From Pantoea cypripedii (lineage in GTDB: Bacteria; Pseudomonadota; Gammaproteobacteria; Enterobacterales; Enterobacteriaceae), in NCBI RefSeq assembly GCF_011395035.1, contig NZ_CP024768.1, forward strand, positions 2,827,286 through 2,891,285: 64,000 nt of DNA, given 5' to 3'. Below the pieces are notes generated by a model that had not been told where the DNA came from, did no database searches, and saw nothing but the letters and a program-made list of their open reading frames with translations. Below are positions 27,161-35,751 of the stretch, in pieces; position 1 is the first letter of the stretch, and each line of letters opens with the position of its first letter. The position numbers were made by a program, and so were the translations under genes.

Positions 27161-27285
27161 ATTAAACCGTCGGCGTCGCAGGCAGTTCGCGTCCGGCCAG
27201 CGCGCAGACGCTGGGAGCATACATCAGTATGTGACCAGCGGTGAGCACTGCCCGGACGAGAAATGGCCAGTAAGCCAGGTTTAAT
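27161..27285. repeat. Nested palindromic element abutting fbaB
   Basis: Successive inverted repeats fold around one centre: ATTAAACC (27161-27168) / GGTTTAAT (27278-27285), GTCCGG (27191) / CCGGAC (27252), GCTGG (27210) / CCAGC (27235), CATAC (27218) / GTATG (27227) with loop ATCA. The last base is the first base of the fbaB stop codon complement. It recalls miniature palindromic insertions such as Yersinia YPAL, by memory of their general look only. It could form the 3' end of the fbaB transcript. Confidence 0.6.
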
Positions 27286-28337
27286 TACGCGATGGTCACA
27301 TCTTTCGCCAGATACACATCCTGCACCGCGTTAATTAACTCCACGCCCTCTTTCAGCGATTTTTTAAACGCTTTGCGCCCCAGGATCAATCCCATGCCGC
27401 CCGCACGTTTGTTAATCACCGCCGTTCGTACCGACTCGGCGACATCGGTTGCCCCGGCGGCTGCCCCACCCGAGTTAATCAACCCGGCGCGTCCCATATA
27501 GCAGTTCGCCAGCTGATAACGCACCAGGTCAATCGGGTTTTCCGTGGTCAGCTTGCTGTAGACGCGCTCATCGGTATGACCGAAGTTTACAGCGGTGTAA
27601 CCACCGTTATTCTCCGCCATTTTTTGCTTCACAATGTCCGCGCCAATGGTCGCCGCCAGATGGTTGGCCTGGCCGGTTAAATCGGCGCTGGCATGATAAT
27701 CCACACCATCTTTCTTAAAACCATTATTACGCAGATAGGCCCACAGCACCGTCACCATTCCCAGCTCATGCGCGCGCTCAAACGCGACGGAAATCTCTTC
27801 GATCTGGCGACGCGACTGCTCAGAGCCGAAATAGATGGTCGCACCGACCGCAATGGCCCCCATATTGAACGCCTGCTCCACGCTGGCGTACAGGGTCTGG
27901 TCGTACTGGGTTGGATAACTCAGCGTCTCGTTATGGTTCAGTTTCACCATAAAGGGAATTCTGTGCGCGTAACGACGCGCAACTGAGGCCAGCACCCCAT
28001 AGGTGGAAGCCACGCAGTTGCAGCCAGCTTCAATCGCCAGCTCCACGATATTTTTCGGATCGAAGTAGTGCGGGTTGGCAGCAAAGGAAGCGCCTGCCGA
28101 GTGCTCGACTCCCTGATCAACCGGCAGAATCGACAGATAACCGGTGCCCGCCAGACGGCCGGTGTTGTAGAGAGTTTGCATATTACGTAACACGACTGGA
28201 GAACGATTGTTGTCCGTCATTACGCGATCAACATAATCCGCGCCCGGTAAATAAAGGCTTTCCGCTGGAATGGTCATGCAGCGATGTTGAAGAAGGCTGT
28301 CCGCTTCTTTGCCCAATAACTGAACGATGTCCGTCAT
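27285..28337 (-). CDS. fbaB: Class I fructose-bisphosphate aldolase FbaB
   Basis: DhnA-type Schiff-base aldolase cleaving fructose-1,6-bisphosphate to two triose phosphates, linked to gluconeogenic growth in E. coli. It has 350 residues, the same as E. coli FbaB. Start 28337 has AGGAG upstream; a longer frame lacks similarity. Conserved stretches include SILPVDQGVEHSAGASF, IPFMVKLNHNETLSYP and the Schiff-base region GADIVKQKMAENNGGY. It is convergent with the rsp operon. Confidence 0.96.
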   Translation of the reverse strand: MTDIVQLLGKEADSLLQHRCMTIPAESLYLPGADYVDRVMTDNNRSPVVLRNMQTLYNTGRLAGTGYLSILPVDQGVEHSAGASFAANPHYFDPKNIVELAIEAGCNCVASTYGVLASVARRYAHRIPFMVKLNHNETLSYPTQYDQTLYASVEQAFNMGAIAVGATIYFGSEQSRRQIEEISVAFERAHELGMVTVLWAYLRNNGFKKDGVDYHASADLTGQANHLAATIGADIVKQKMAENNGGYTAVNFGHTDERVYSKLTTENPIDLVRYQLANCYMGRAGLINSGGAAAGATDVAESVRTAVINKRAGGMGLILGRKAFKKSLKEGVELINAVQDVYLAKDVTIA

Positions 28338-28485
28338 GCTGACTCCTGAATAAATGGCTGGATTGGAACCGGCACCTGCCGATTCGCCCCCAACAGCCTG
28401 GACCCAAATCCGCCAGGCAGGCAAATTGCTGACTCCATTTTTCAGACAGATGCGCAGACAAAAAACGGCAATCAGGCGTTACGCC

Positions 28486-29286
28486 CTACCACCAGCGATG
28501 AAAATGATGCACCGGCCCAATCCCTTTGCCGACTTCCAGCGAATCCGCATGGATCAGCGCCTGTTGCAGCCACGCTTTGGCCTCCGAGACGGTGGCTGAC
28601 CAGCTATCATGCCGTGGGCGCAGCGCCGCCAGCGCCGCTGACAACGAACAGCCAGTGCCATGGGTGTTACGGGTGTTGACGCGCGGCGCGGTAAAGCGCT
28701 GACGCCCGGTGCGGGTGATCAGCCAGTCCGGGCTTTCTGCATCACTCAGATGTCCTCCCTTCATCAGGACCGCTTCACACCCGAGATCGAGCAACGCATC
28801 GCCCTGCTGGAGCATGGTGGCTTCATCCTGCGCCACGCTACGCCCAAGCAGTGCCGCCGCTTCCGGCAAATTTGGTGTGATCAGGGAAACCTGCGGCAGC
28901 AGCAGTTCACGGATACTGTCGATGGCATCCGGTGACAGCAATGCATCGCCGCTTTTGGCAATCATCACCGTATCCAACACCACAAACGGCAGGCTGGCAC
29001 GCTTCAGCTTCGCAGCGACGATTTCCACCACGGCCGTTTCCGCCAGCATGCCGATTTTCGCGCTGTCGATGCGAACATCGTCGAGCACCGAATCCAGTTG
29101 CGCACCAACAAAATCCGGCTCGATGCGATAAACCGATTGCACGCCACAGGTGTTCTGCGCCACCAGCGCGGTGATAACGCTGGTGCCATAAGCGCCGAGC
29201 GCCGAAAAGGCTTTAAGATCGGCCTGAATCCCTGCGCCACCGCTTGGATCGGTGCCTGCAATGGTTAATGCGTTGATGCGTTTCAT
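28486..29286 (-). CDS. thiD: HMP/HMP-P kinase ThiD
   Basis: Phosphorylates hydroxymethylpyrimidine twice to HMP-PP for thiamine synthesis. It is a ribokinase-fold protein of 266 residues, equal to E. coli. AGTDPSGGAGIQADLK is at the N-terminus and the anion-hole motif NTHGTGCSLSAALA near residues 206-219. GGAGGT lies six bases before ATG 29286, and the start overlaps the thiM stop (ATGA), so the two are translationally coupled. Confidence 0.96.
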   Translation of the reverse strand: MKRINALTIAGTDPSGGAGIQADLKAFSALGAYGTSVITALVAQNTCGVQSVYRIEPDFVGAQLDSVLDDVRIDSAKIGMLAETAVVEIVAAKLKRASLPFVVLDTVMIAKSGDALLSPDAIDSIRELLLPQVSLITPNLPEAAALLGRSVAQDEATMLQQGDALLDLGCEAVLMKGGHLSDAESPDWLITRTGRQRFTAPRVNTRNTHGTGCSLSAALAALRPRHDSWSATVSEAKAWLQQALIHADSLEVGKGIGPVHHFHRWW

Positions 29287-30068
29287 GGCGTCACCTCCAG
29301 CGTCCACAGCTCATCAAGGAAGGTGGCCACAAAGCTCCCCGGCCCCGGCACCTGACGCGCCGCGCTTTCACCTGCCAGCGACATCACGCGGCAGGCCGCC
29401 GCCACATGTTGCAGGCGCTCACCCGGCAGGCTGGCAAAGGCCGCAACCACTGCCGATAGTGCACAGCCGGTGCCCACTACACGCGTCATGAGCGGGCTGC
29501 CGCCGGGAATAGCCAGGGTGTGGTGGCCGTCAGTGACATAATCCACTTCGCCAGTGACCGCGACGATACTGTGATAATCACGCGCCAGCTGCTGCGCGGC
29601 ACTGATCGCCGTATCGGCCTGATGCAGGCTATCCACACCACGCCCGCCTGCTGCCTGATTCGCCAGCGCAAGGATTTCTGAGGCGTTGCCACGAATAGCA
29701 GCGGGTTGCTGGCTCAGCAGTTGCTGACAGAATTCTGTGCGCAATGTTAACGCCCCGACAGCGACCGGATCGAGCGTCCAGGGTGTTCCCGCATGGTTAG
29801 CTGCTGCGACAGCTGCCTGCATTGCATCACGACGTTCGCGTGTCAGGGTGCCGACATTAATCAGCAACGCATCGGCGAAGCCACTGAACTGCGCGGCTTC
29901 CTCAGCATCAATCACCATGGCAGGAGAAGCACGCAGCACCAGCAGGACATTCGCGGTAAAGGTTTGTACCACATCATTCGTCATGCAGTGCACCAGCGGC
30001 ATATGCTGACGAAGTAACCGAAGAGATTGCGCGAGTTGCGCAGTGGAGAGAAGGTCAGGCTGTTTCAT
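29283..30068 (-). CDS. thiM: Hydroxyethylthiazole kinase ThiM
   Basis: Phosphorylates the thiazole alcohol in thiamine salvage. It has 261 residues (E. coli 262). Recognised by PLVHCMTNDVVQTF near residue 23, GTPWTLDPVAVGA near 117 and the catalytic VVGTGCALSAVVAAF near 190. It is the first gene of thiMD and is headed by a TPP riboswitch. Confidence 0.96.
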   Translation of the reverse strand: MKQPDLLSTAQLAQSLRLLRQHMPLVHCMTNDVVQTFTANVLLVLRASPAMVIDAEEAAQFSGFADALLINVGTLTRERRDAMQAAVAAANHAGTPWTLDPVAVGALTLRTEFCQQLLSQQPAAIRGNASEILALANQAAGGRGVDSLHQADTAISAAQQLARDYHSIVAVTGEVDYVTDGHHTLAIPGGSPLMTRVVGTGCALSAVVAAFASLPGERLQHVAAACRVMSLAGESAARQVPGPGSFVATFLDELWTLEVTP

Positions 30069-30095
30069 AAGGCTCCCAACCGGCGATCAAGAAGG

Positions 30096-30187
30096 CGAAT
30101 GCGGTCAGGCATCTGACTTCCCTACGCTGGCATTATCCAGATCAGGTCAGCGGGTGTATCTCAGCCCCATTTAAGAGGGCACCCCGA
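30096..30187 (-). promoter_or_regulatory. TPP riboswitch (THI box)
   Basis: On the minus strand GGGGTGCCC, CTGAGA, then ACCTGATCTGGATAATGCC and AGCGTAGGGAA are the invariant TPP aptamer elements in order. It lies 28 bases before thiM and would reduce thiMD translation when thiamine pyrophosphate is plentiful. Confidence 0.96.
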
Positions 30188-30305
30188 GTCATTTAAAATC
30201 AAATAGTTGCGTTAATGTTCCTCATTAACTCACGAACAGGATAATGCCAGCAGAAAGCCCGACAAACAAGCGCTAAAATCCACGTAAATCCCATGATGAT
30301 TAACT

Positions 30306-30698
30306 TTAGCGTCCAGCTGGTGGGCTGATCTGCTGCAAACCATTGAATGTTGAAAACACAACTGAAAGGTAACGCCCACTATCAATATCGTTTTTTTCAA
30401 TCGTGTAATACGCAGTATATGTATGGCCCCGTTTGAAATCATAACCAAACGTTGGCAGACATTGTCCATTAGTTACATCTATAGGTTTTTTGGCTAATGT
30501 CCTGAGAAGATGATTATCTTCTCCATCGGAGATCTGTACCGCGGATACATATTCACCCGTTTGGATTGGTGCTGTAATACAAACCAGGTTATCTCTTATC
30601 GCGACATTGGCAGGCTCTTTAGGTGGAATTCTATCGCCAGGCCCCGGACAACCCGAAAGCAGAACGGTTGCCGCTATTATTACGTAATTTTTAAACAC
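30306..30698 (-). CDS. Small lipoprotein, possibly a T6SS immunity type
   Basis: 130 residues. The lipobox LLSGC puts the lipidated cysteine at residue 17 after a short signal peptide, followed by PGPGDRIPP. Two further cysteines (VCITAP, QCLPTFGY) may form a disulfide. The general pattern GDR...VCI...GE...CLP recalls small periplasmic lipoproteins annotated as putative type VI secretion immunity proteins. That link rests on resemblance alone, and no effector gene lies nearby. Base composition is more AT-rich than its neighbours, suggesting transfer. Confidence 0.6.
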   Translation of the reverse strand: MFKNYVIIAATVLLSGCPGPGDRIPPKEPANVAIRDNLVCITAPIQTGEYVSAVQISDGEDNHLLRTLAKKPIDVTNGQCLPTFGYDFKRGHTYTAYYTIEKNDIDSGRYLSVVFSTFNGLQQISPPAGR

Positions 30699-30823
30699 TT
30701 ACATTCCCCTGCCTGTCACAATCTTTTTATAAAGTGCCGGAACATCTTTTAAGGGTTGTTTGCCCCGGGAGTTTCCATTGATGGAGCCCACTTCACAACA
30801 ATAATGCTGTGACTGACTTAAAT

Positions 30824-30850
30824 ATAAAAAACCCCGCAGAGCGGGGTTTC
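30824..30850 (-). terminator. Terminator of the DUF3606 gene
   Basis: On the minus strand AACCCCGC, a TCT loop and GCGGGGTT are followed by a T-run, 17 bases after the stop codon. Confidence 0.9.
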
Positions 30851-30866
30851 CAGGCAGAATTGACAC

Positions 30867-31043
30867 CTACTTACCGAGATACTGCTTAACTTTCTGAGTA
30901 TCTTTACCCACGTTGGCTATTGCGGTTCGTAATTGTGCGGCGGAGACATCCAGGGTTTTAGTCCAATATTCGACTTCCCAGGTTTCACTGAGACGAATAA
31001 CGCGTTCGTCTTCAGGTTGTCTTTTCTTCAAAGAATCAGTCAT
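30867..31043 (-). CDS. DUF3606-type small protein
   Basis: 58-residue protein: MTDSLKKRQPEDERVIRLSE, then TWEVEYWTKTLDVSAAQLR, a helix, and a Lys-rich end. The pattern (RVRLSE..EV.YWT..LGVS...L..AV..VG...V..YL) fits the DUF3606 family, small proteins of unknown function common in Enterobacterales and Proteobacteria. CAGGAG lies seven bases upstream and a terminator follows. A CTATACC sequence on the minus strand (31154-31160) resembles a sigma-S -10 element, so stationary-phase expression is plausible. Confidence 0.8.
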   Translation of the reverse strand: MTDSLKKRQPEDERVIRLSETWEVEYWTKTLDVSAAQLRTAIANVGKDTQKVKQYLGK

Positions 31044-31153
31044 TTTACAGCTCCTGAGGTTAAATTTTGTGGCGTAACGCCCCCTTCAGATCAGCAGCCA
31101 GAACTGTGCTGGCCACCGGCGAAAATCCTAGGCAAATTCCCCATCAAGATCAA

Positions 31154-31160
31154 GGTATAG
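31154..31160 (-). promoter_or_regulatory. Possible sigma-S -10 element for the DUF3606 gene
   Basis: CTATACC on the minus strand resembles the extended sigma-S -10 (CTAYACT) and would place the start about 100 bases before the gene. The 31160-31440 stretch between here and the chiP regulatory dyad shows no convincing gene. Confidence 0.35.
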
Positions 31161-31460
31161 AAACTACACCAAAGTGCAACAACACGTAATTATCATCCAT
31201 AAGAAAATTTTTATCTTTGGATTCATGAACTCCCTGCTTTGTAAAGAAGGACCTTTGCCCGTCACCTTGTAACGCAACCGATCACCCGAGTCATTTCACC
31301 TGCCCTTTCCCTCGTTTCGTCAGTGAATTCATCACGACAGGAAATTCCTCCACCTGACCTGAAATATCTTTATTTAATTAAAAATCATAAAGATGACGGT
31401 AACCATCCTGTCAAAACCTGAGATCCTGTATTTTGCGTGCCACGTCATAATTTGCAAAAA

Positions 31461-31495
31461 ATGCTATTGATAATTCGCGTCGCGAAAAATAGCAT
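31461..31495. promoter_or_regulatory. Dyad upstream of chiP, possible NagC/Mlc-type operator
   Basis: TTCGCG-T-CGCGAA (31474-31486) is a perfect palindrome, enclosed by ATGCTATT (31461-31468) and AATAGCAT (31488-31495). TTCGCG/CGCGAA cores occur in ROK-family (NagC, Mlc) operators, and NagC controls chiP in enteric bacteria. It lies 75 bases before the chiP start. Confidence 0.45.
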
Positions 31496-31540
31496 TAGCC
31501 CACTTGTTACACGAGGTAACAGTTACACACAAGATCATTA

Positions 31541-31560
31541 CTCAAAGGAATTATCACGGA
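31541..31560 (+). promoter_or_regulatory. chiP leader with possible ChiX pairing site
   Basis: TCAAAGGAATT (31542-31552) just before the GGAGG ribosome site is complementary to the ChiX small-RNA seed (AATTCC...TTTGA) except for a two-base gap. In E. coli and Salmonella ChiX silences chiP by pairing here. The ChiX gene itself is not in the window. Confidence 0.45.
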
Positions 31561-31569
31561 GGATTTACC

Positions 31570-32967
31570 ATGAACCGGACTCTTCGCACTCCCCTGTCCG
31601 CTGCAATTGCTGCCATCCTGGCTGTCACGGCATTGATTCCCTGCACACCCGCTCTGGCGGCAGGCTTTGTTGATGACTCATCTCTCACCGGTTCGATTTT
31701 CTACTGGCAGCGCCAGCGCGATCGTAAAGAGATGGACCCGCAGCATGGCAAGTACGGCCAGTATGATGCCAACCTGCATCATGCTTCAGCCAATGCCAGC
31801 CTTGATTTCTCTTCCGGCTATCTGGCGAATTTTATTGGTCTCGATCTCGCCGCTTTCGGTGCGCTGGAATTGACCAACAGCGGCCCGGCCGCCCCCAATG
31901 AGATCGGCTTTAGCGATGCCCGCACGCGCTGGGACGAAAAATGGACCGGCGATAAGAGTGGAGCCAGCCTGTACAAGGCTGCGCTCAAAACCAAATGGCA
32001 GGATAACTGGCTGCGTGCCGGTTATTTGCAACCGACAGGCCAGACGTTGCTGGCACCGCACTGGAGCTTCCTGCCAGGCACCTACCGCGGCGTTGAAGCA
32101 GGAACCACTTTTGATTTTGCTGACAGCGGTGCGCTTTCCTTCTCCTGGATGTGGACCGATCAGTACAAAGCCCCCTGGTATCAGCACATGTACAACTTCC
32201 GCAAAGCAGATGGCAAAACGGGCATTCCCTGGTTGCAATCTTTCGGCGCGAAGTATGACTTTAAAAACGATTTGATCCTGGAAGGCGCATATGGTCAGGC
32301 GGCAGACTACATGGATCAGTATTTTGCCAAAGCTTCTTATCAGCTGCCGCTGGCCGGATCACCGCTGCGTACCAGCTATCAATTTTACGGGGCCAAAGAT
32401 CGCGAAAGCGGCGGTGCCAGCAATGTTAACCATGTTTATGACGGTTTAGCCTGGCTGCAGGCCATGACGCTGGGTTACACCCTGGGGGCTTTCGATTTCC
32501 GCCTTGAAGGAACCTGGGTCAAAGCCGAAGGTAATCAGGGCTTTTTCCTGCAACGCATGACGCCTTCCTACGCCAGCTCTAATGGCCGCATGGATGTATG
32601 GTGGGATTCACGTTCAGACTGGAACGCTAACGGCGAGAAAGCGCTGTTTGCCGGGGTCATGGTCGATCTTGGCCACTGGCAATTGCCGGGCTGGCAGGCG
32701 GGTGGATCTTATGCCTATGGCTGGGATGCAAAGCCCTCTACCAATCCCATCTACAACCAGCAACAACGCCTGACGGAATCCGCCTGGAGTCTCGATCTGG
32801 TCTATACCCTGCAGGAAACACGCGCCAAAGGCACCCAGTTCAAACTGCATTACACCCAATATAACAACCACAGCAACCTGCCCAGCTACAGCGGTGGCTA
32901 CGGCAATGTTTTCCAGGACGAGAAAGACATCAAATTTATGGTCATCGCGCCCTTTACCCTCTTTTGA
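31570..32967 (+). CDS. chiP: Chitoporin ChiP (YbfM), OprD family
   Basis: Outer-membrane channel for chito-oligosaccharides, 465 residues (E. coli 468). A signal peptide ends near ALAA (about residue 30). Runs shared with E. coli ChiP include YIQPTGQTLLAPHWSF (here YLQPTGQ...), AGSPLRTSYQFYGAKD, QRMTPSYASSNGR and the C-terminal DIKFMVIAPFTLF. I chose ATG 31570 because GGAGG lies 8 bases upstream; the longer frame is untranslated leader. It is followed after 48 bases by chb in the same direction. Confidence 0.94.
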   Translation: MNRTLRTPLSAAIAAILAVTALIPCTPALAAGFVDDSSLTGSIFYWQRQRDRKEMDPQHGKYGQYDANLHHASANASLDFSSGYLANFIGLDLAAFGALELTNSGPAAPNEIGFSDARTRWDEKWTGDKSGASLYKAALKTKWQDNWLRAGYLQPTGQTLLAPHWSFLPGTYRGVEAGTTFDFADSGALSFSWMWTDQYKAPWYQHMYNFRKADGKTGIPWLQSFGAKYDFKNDLILEGAYGQAADYMDQYFAKASYQLPLAGSPLRTSYQFYGAKDRESGGASNVNHVYDGLAWLQAMTLGYTLGAFDFRLEGTWVKAEGNQGFFLQRMTPSYASSNGRMDVWWDSRSDWNANGEKALFAGVMVDLGHWQLPGWQAGGSYAYGWDAKPSTNPIYNQQQRLTESAWSLDLVYTLQETRAKGTQFKLHYTQYNNHSNLPSYSGGYGNVFQDEKDIKFMVIAPFTLF

Positions 32968-33015
32968 CCCTGAGCTGGCTGGAGCCAGAATTCATCCGCG
33001 TATAAGGATAACAGC

Positions 33016-35679
33016 ATGAAAAAATTGAAATTAAGCCTTCTGGCCTTGAGCGTTATCGCGCTGGGTGCCTGCAAATCAGTGCCACAAAACCAGCAAGAGG
33101 TGGTGGATCAAATCAGCCAGTTTGGCGTGCAGTACCAGGTCACTGACAATCAGGCCGCCAGCCACGGCGTGGACTGCGCCCAGCTCGGCGCTGACTGGGC
33201 TTCCTGCAATCGCGCCATCATCAGGCTGACCAACAATGGCCCGGCCATCACCAGCAAAAACTGGGCGATCTATATGAGCAACGTGCATGAGACGCTGCGC
33301 GTAGATAGCGACCAGTTTACGATGACACATGTCGTCGGCGATTTAACCCGCCTGGAACCGACTGACAAGTTCACCGGTTTTGCCGCGGGTGCCACCGTCG
33401 AGATCCCTATCGTGAACGAATACTGGCAGCTGTTTATCACGGATGTGATGCCACGCTGGTACGTCACCGCCGAAGGTGCATCGCCAAAAATTATCAGCAG
33501 CACCGACACGGAAAATTTAACTGACTTCGTCCAGCCCTTTGGCGAGCAGTGGAAGCGTGTGGCCGATGATAAAAACGTGCTGATGCAACCTGAAAGCCGT
33601 TTCGCCAAAAATGCCGATATCAAATGGCTGCCGGCAGCCAGCCTGCGTGGGCAAATTACTCCGACACCACGCTCCGTCAACATCCATGCGGCGGATGTCG
33701 ATCTGAGCAAGGGCGTGGTATTGCATCTTAACGCTCTGCCCTCAGACCAGGCTAATGCGGTACAGCAGCGTTTTGCATTGCTGGGCATCCCGCCAAATCC
33801 ACAGGGCTATGGCATCACAACCCACATTAACTCCCGCCGATTCCACGGCACAGAAGCAGTATCTGGCGCTTACCAGCTACGCATTACCCCTCGTGGTACC
33901 GATATCGTGGGCTATGATGCTGCTGGCGCATACTACGGCCTGATGTCGCTGCTCTCACTGGTTCCGGCCGAGGGCAAACCCGTGATTGCCACGCTGGAAG
34001 CGCAGGATGCCCCGCGTTTTGCCTATCGCGGGGCTTTCCTTGATGTGGCACGTAACTTCCACAGCAAACAGGCGGTGTTGCGCATGCTGTACCAGATGGC
34101 CGCATGGAAAATGAACAAATTCCACTTCCATCTCACCGACGATGAAGGCTGGCGCATTGAAATCCCTGGCCTGCCGGAACTGACTGACGTCGGTAGCAAA
34201 CGCTGTCACGACCTGAGCGAGCAACAATGCCTGGTGCCGCAGTTAGGCTCCGGTCCGTTCAGTGATAATCATGGCAGCGGGTATTTCAGCCGCGCCGATT
34301 ACATTGAGATTCTGAAGTATGCCCGGGCGCGCAATATTGAAGTGATTCCGGAAATCGATATGCCCGCCCATGCCCGTGCCGCCGTCATCTCGATGGAAGC
34401 ACGTTACAACAGATTGATGAAAGCAGGCAAAACGCGTGCGGCCAGCGAATTCCGCCTGGTTGATCCGACTGACACCTCCAATACCACATCGGTGCAACTG
34501 TATGATCGCACCAGCTATCTCAATCCCTGCCTCGACTCCTCACAACGTTTTGTTGACAAGTTGATAGGTGAAATTCAACGCATGCACCGTGAAGCAGGTC
34601 AGCCGCTCACCACCTGGCATTTTGGTGGTGACGAAGCGAAAAACATTCGTCTTGGTGCCGGCTACATCGATATAAAAAATCCTGAGGCAGGCAAAGGCAT
34701 TCTTGATCAGAGCCAGCAAGACAAGCCCTGGGCTAAATCACAAGTCTGCCAGGCATTGGTGAAATCCGGCAAGGTGCAGGATCTGGAACATCTGCCGAGC
34801 CACTTTGCGCTGGAGGTCAGCCAACTGGTGAAAGCGCACGGTATACCTGTGATGCAGGCGTGGCAGGATGGCCTGAAAGATGCCACCAACGCCCATGCTT
34901 TCGCCACCTCACGCACACGCATTAACTTCTGGGATACGTTGTACTGGGGCGGCTTTGACAGCGCCAGCGACTGGACGCAGAAAGATTATGATGTGGTGAT
35001 TTCCAACCCTGATTACGTCTACATGGACTTCCCCTATGAGGTCAATCCTCTGGAACGCGGCTATTACTGGGGTACGCGTTTTAGCGATGAACGCAAAATG
35101 TTCAGTTTCGCACCGGATAACCTGCCGCAAAATGCTGAAACCTCAGTCGACCGCGACGGTAACGCTTTCGCGACAACATCAGACAAGCCGTGGGGCGGCG
35201 CATATGGCATCTCTGCCCAGCTATGGAGCGAAACCGTGCGCACCGATCAACAGATGGAATATATGATCTTCCCGCGTCTGTTATCCGTGGCGGAACGTGG
35301 CTGGCATCGCGCCAGCTGGGAGCTGGATTATCAGCAAGGCCGCAGCTTCAAAGGCGGTGAAACCCATCATGTCAACCAAAAGCAACTCACTGGCGACTGG
35401 CAGCGTTTTGCCAATCTGCTGGGCCAGCGTGAACTGGGCAAACTGGATAAAGCCGGTATCCATTACCGGCTCCCTGTCCCTGGCGCACGCATCAATGCTG
35501 GCAGGCTGGAAATGAACATCGCCCTGCCGGGTCTGCCGCTGCAATACAGTCTGGATAATGGCAACAGCTGGATTGACTATCACCCGCAGGCACAGCCGAC
35601 CATTGCCGCAGGCGATAAGGTGATGGTACGCAGCCTGAGTCTGGATGGAAAAAGGGTGAGTCGCAGCGAAAGCCTGTAA
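33016..35679 (+). CDS. chb: Chitobiase / beta-N-acetylhexosaminidase (GH20)
   Basis: Hydrolyses chitobiose and longer chito-oligosaccharides to GlcNAc. It has 887 residues, close to Serratia chitobiase (885). The signal peptide ends in a lipobox-like LSVIALGAC (C19), so it may be lipid-anchored. Domains in order: cellulose-binding-like N-terminal domain (about 25-180), GH20 N-terminal domain (about 210-335), TIM barrel (from about 340) and a C-terminal Ig-like domain. The catalytic pair is D539-E540 in HFGGDEAKN, the same numbering as in Serratia. Coupled to chiP, it completes an import-and-cleave pathway. Confidence 0.93.
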   Translation: MKKLKLSLLALSVIALGACKSVPQNQQEVVDQISQFGVQYQVTDNQAASHGVDCAQLGADWASCNRAIIRLTNNGPAITSKNWAIYMSNVHETLRVDSDQFTMTHVVGDLTRLEPTDKFTGFAAGATVEIPIVNEYWQLFITDVMPRWYVTAEGASPKIISSTDTENLTDFVQPFGEQWKRVADDKNVLMQPESRFAKNADIKWLPAASLRGQITPTPRSVNIHAADVDLSKGVVLHLNALPSDQANAVQQRFALLGIPPNPQGYGITTHINSRRFHGTEAVSGAYQLRITPRGTDIVGYDAAGAYYGLMSLLSLVPAEGKPVIATLEAQDAPRFAYRGAFLDVARNFHSKQAVLRMLYQMAAWKMNKFHFHLTDDEGWRIEIPGLPELTDVGSKRCHDLSEQQCLVPQLGSGPFSDNHGSGYFSRADYIEILKYARARNIEVIPEIDMPAHARAAVISMEARYNRLMKAGKTRAASEFRLVDPTDTSNTTSVQLYDRTSYLNPCLDSSQRFVDKLIGEIQRMHREAGQPLTTWHFGGDEAKNIRLGAGYIDIKNPEAGKGILDQSQQDKPWAKSQVCQALVKSGKVQDLEHLPSHFALEVSQLVKAHGIPVMQAWQDGLKDATNAHAFATSRTRINFWDTLYWGGFDSASDWTQKDYDVVISNPDYVYMDFPYEVNPLERGYYWGTRFSDERKMFSFAPDNLPQNAETSVDRDGNAFATTSDKPWGGAYGISAQLWSETVRTDQQMEYMIFPRLLSVAERGWHRASWELDYQQGRSFKGGETHHVNQKQLTGDWQRFANLLGQRELGKLDKAGIHYRLPVPGARINAGRLEMNIALPGLPLQYSLDNGNSWIDYHPQAQPTIAAGDKVMVRSLSLDGKRVSRSESL

Positions 35680-35688
35680 TCGAATAAA

Positions 35689-35747
35689 TTGCGCTGGATC
35701 ATTTCACACCACTGACGCCCTCAGTCGTCATAACTGATCCAGCGCAA
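35689..35747. other. Cruciform-like inverted repeat after chb
   Basis: TTGCGCTGGATCA (35689-35701) and TGATCCAGCGCAA (35735-35747) are perfect 13-base inverted repeats. Between them ACTGA-CGCCC-TCAGT (35711-35725) forms a second, inner hairpin. No T-run follows. It lies nine bases after the chb stop and may protect the mRNA 3' end or mark a processed RNA. Confidence 0.6.
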
Positions 35748-35751
35748 ATAA

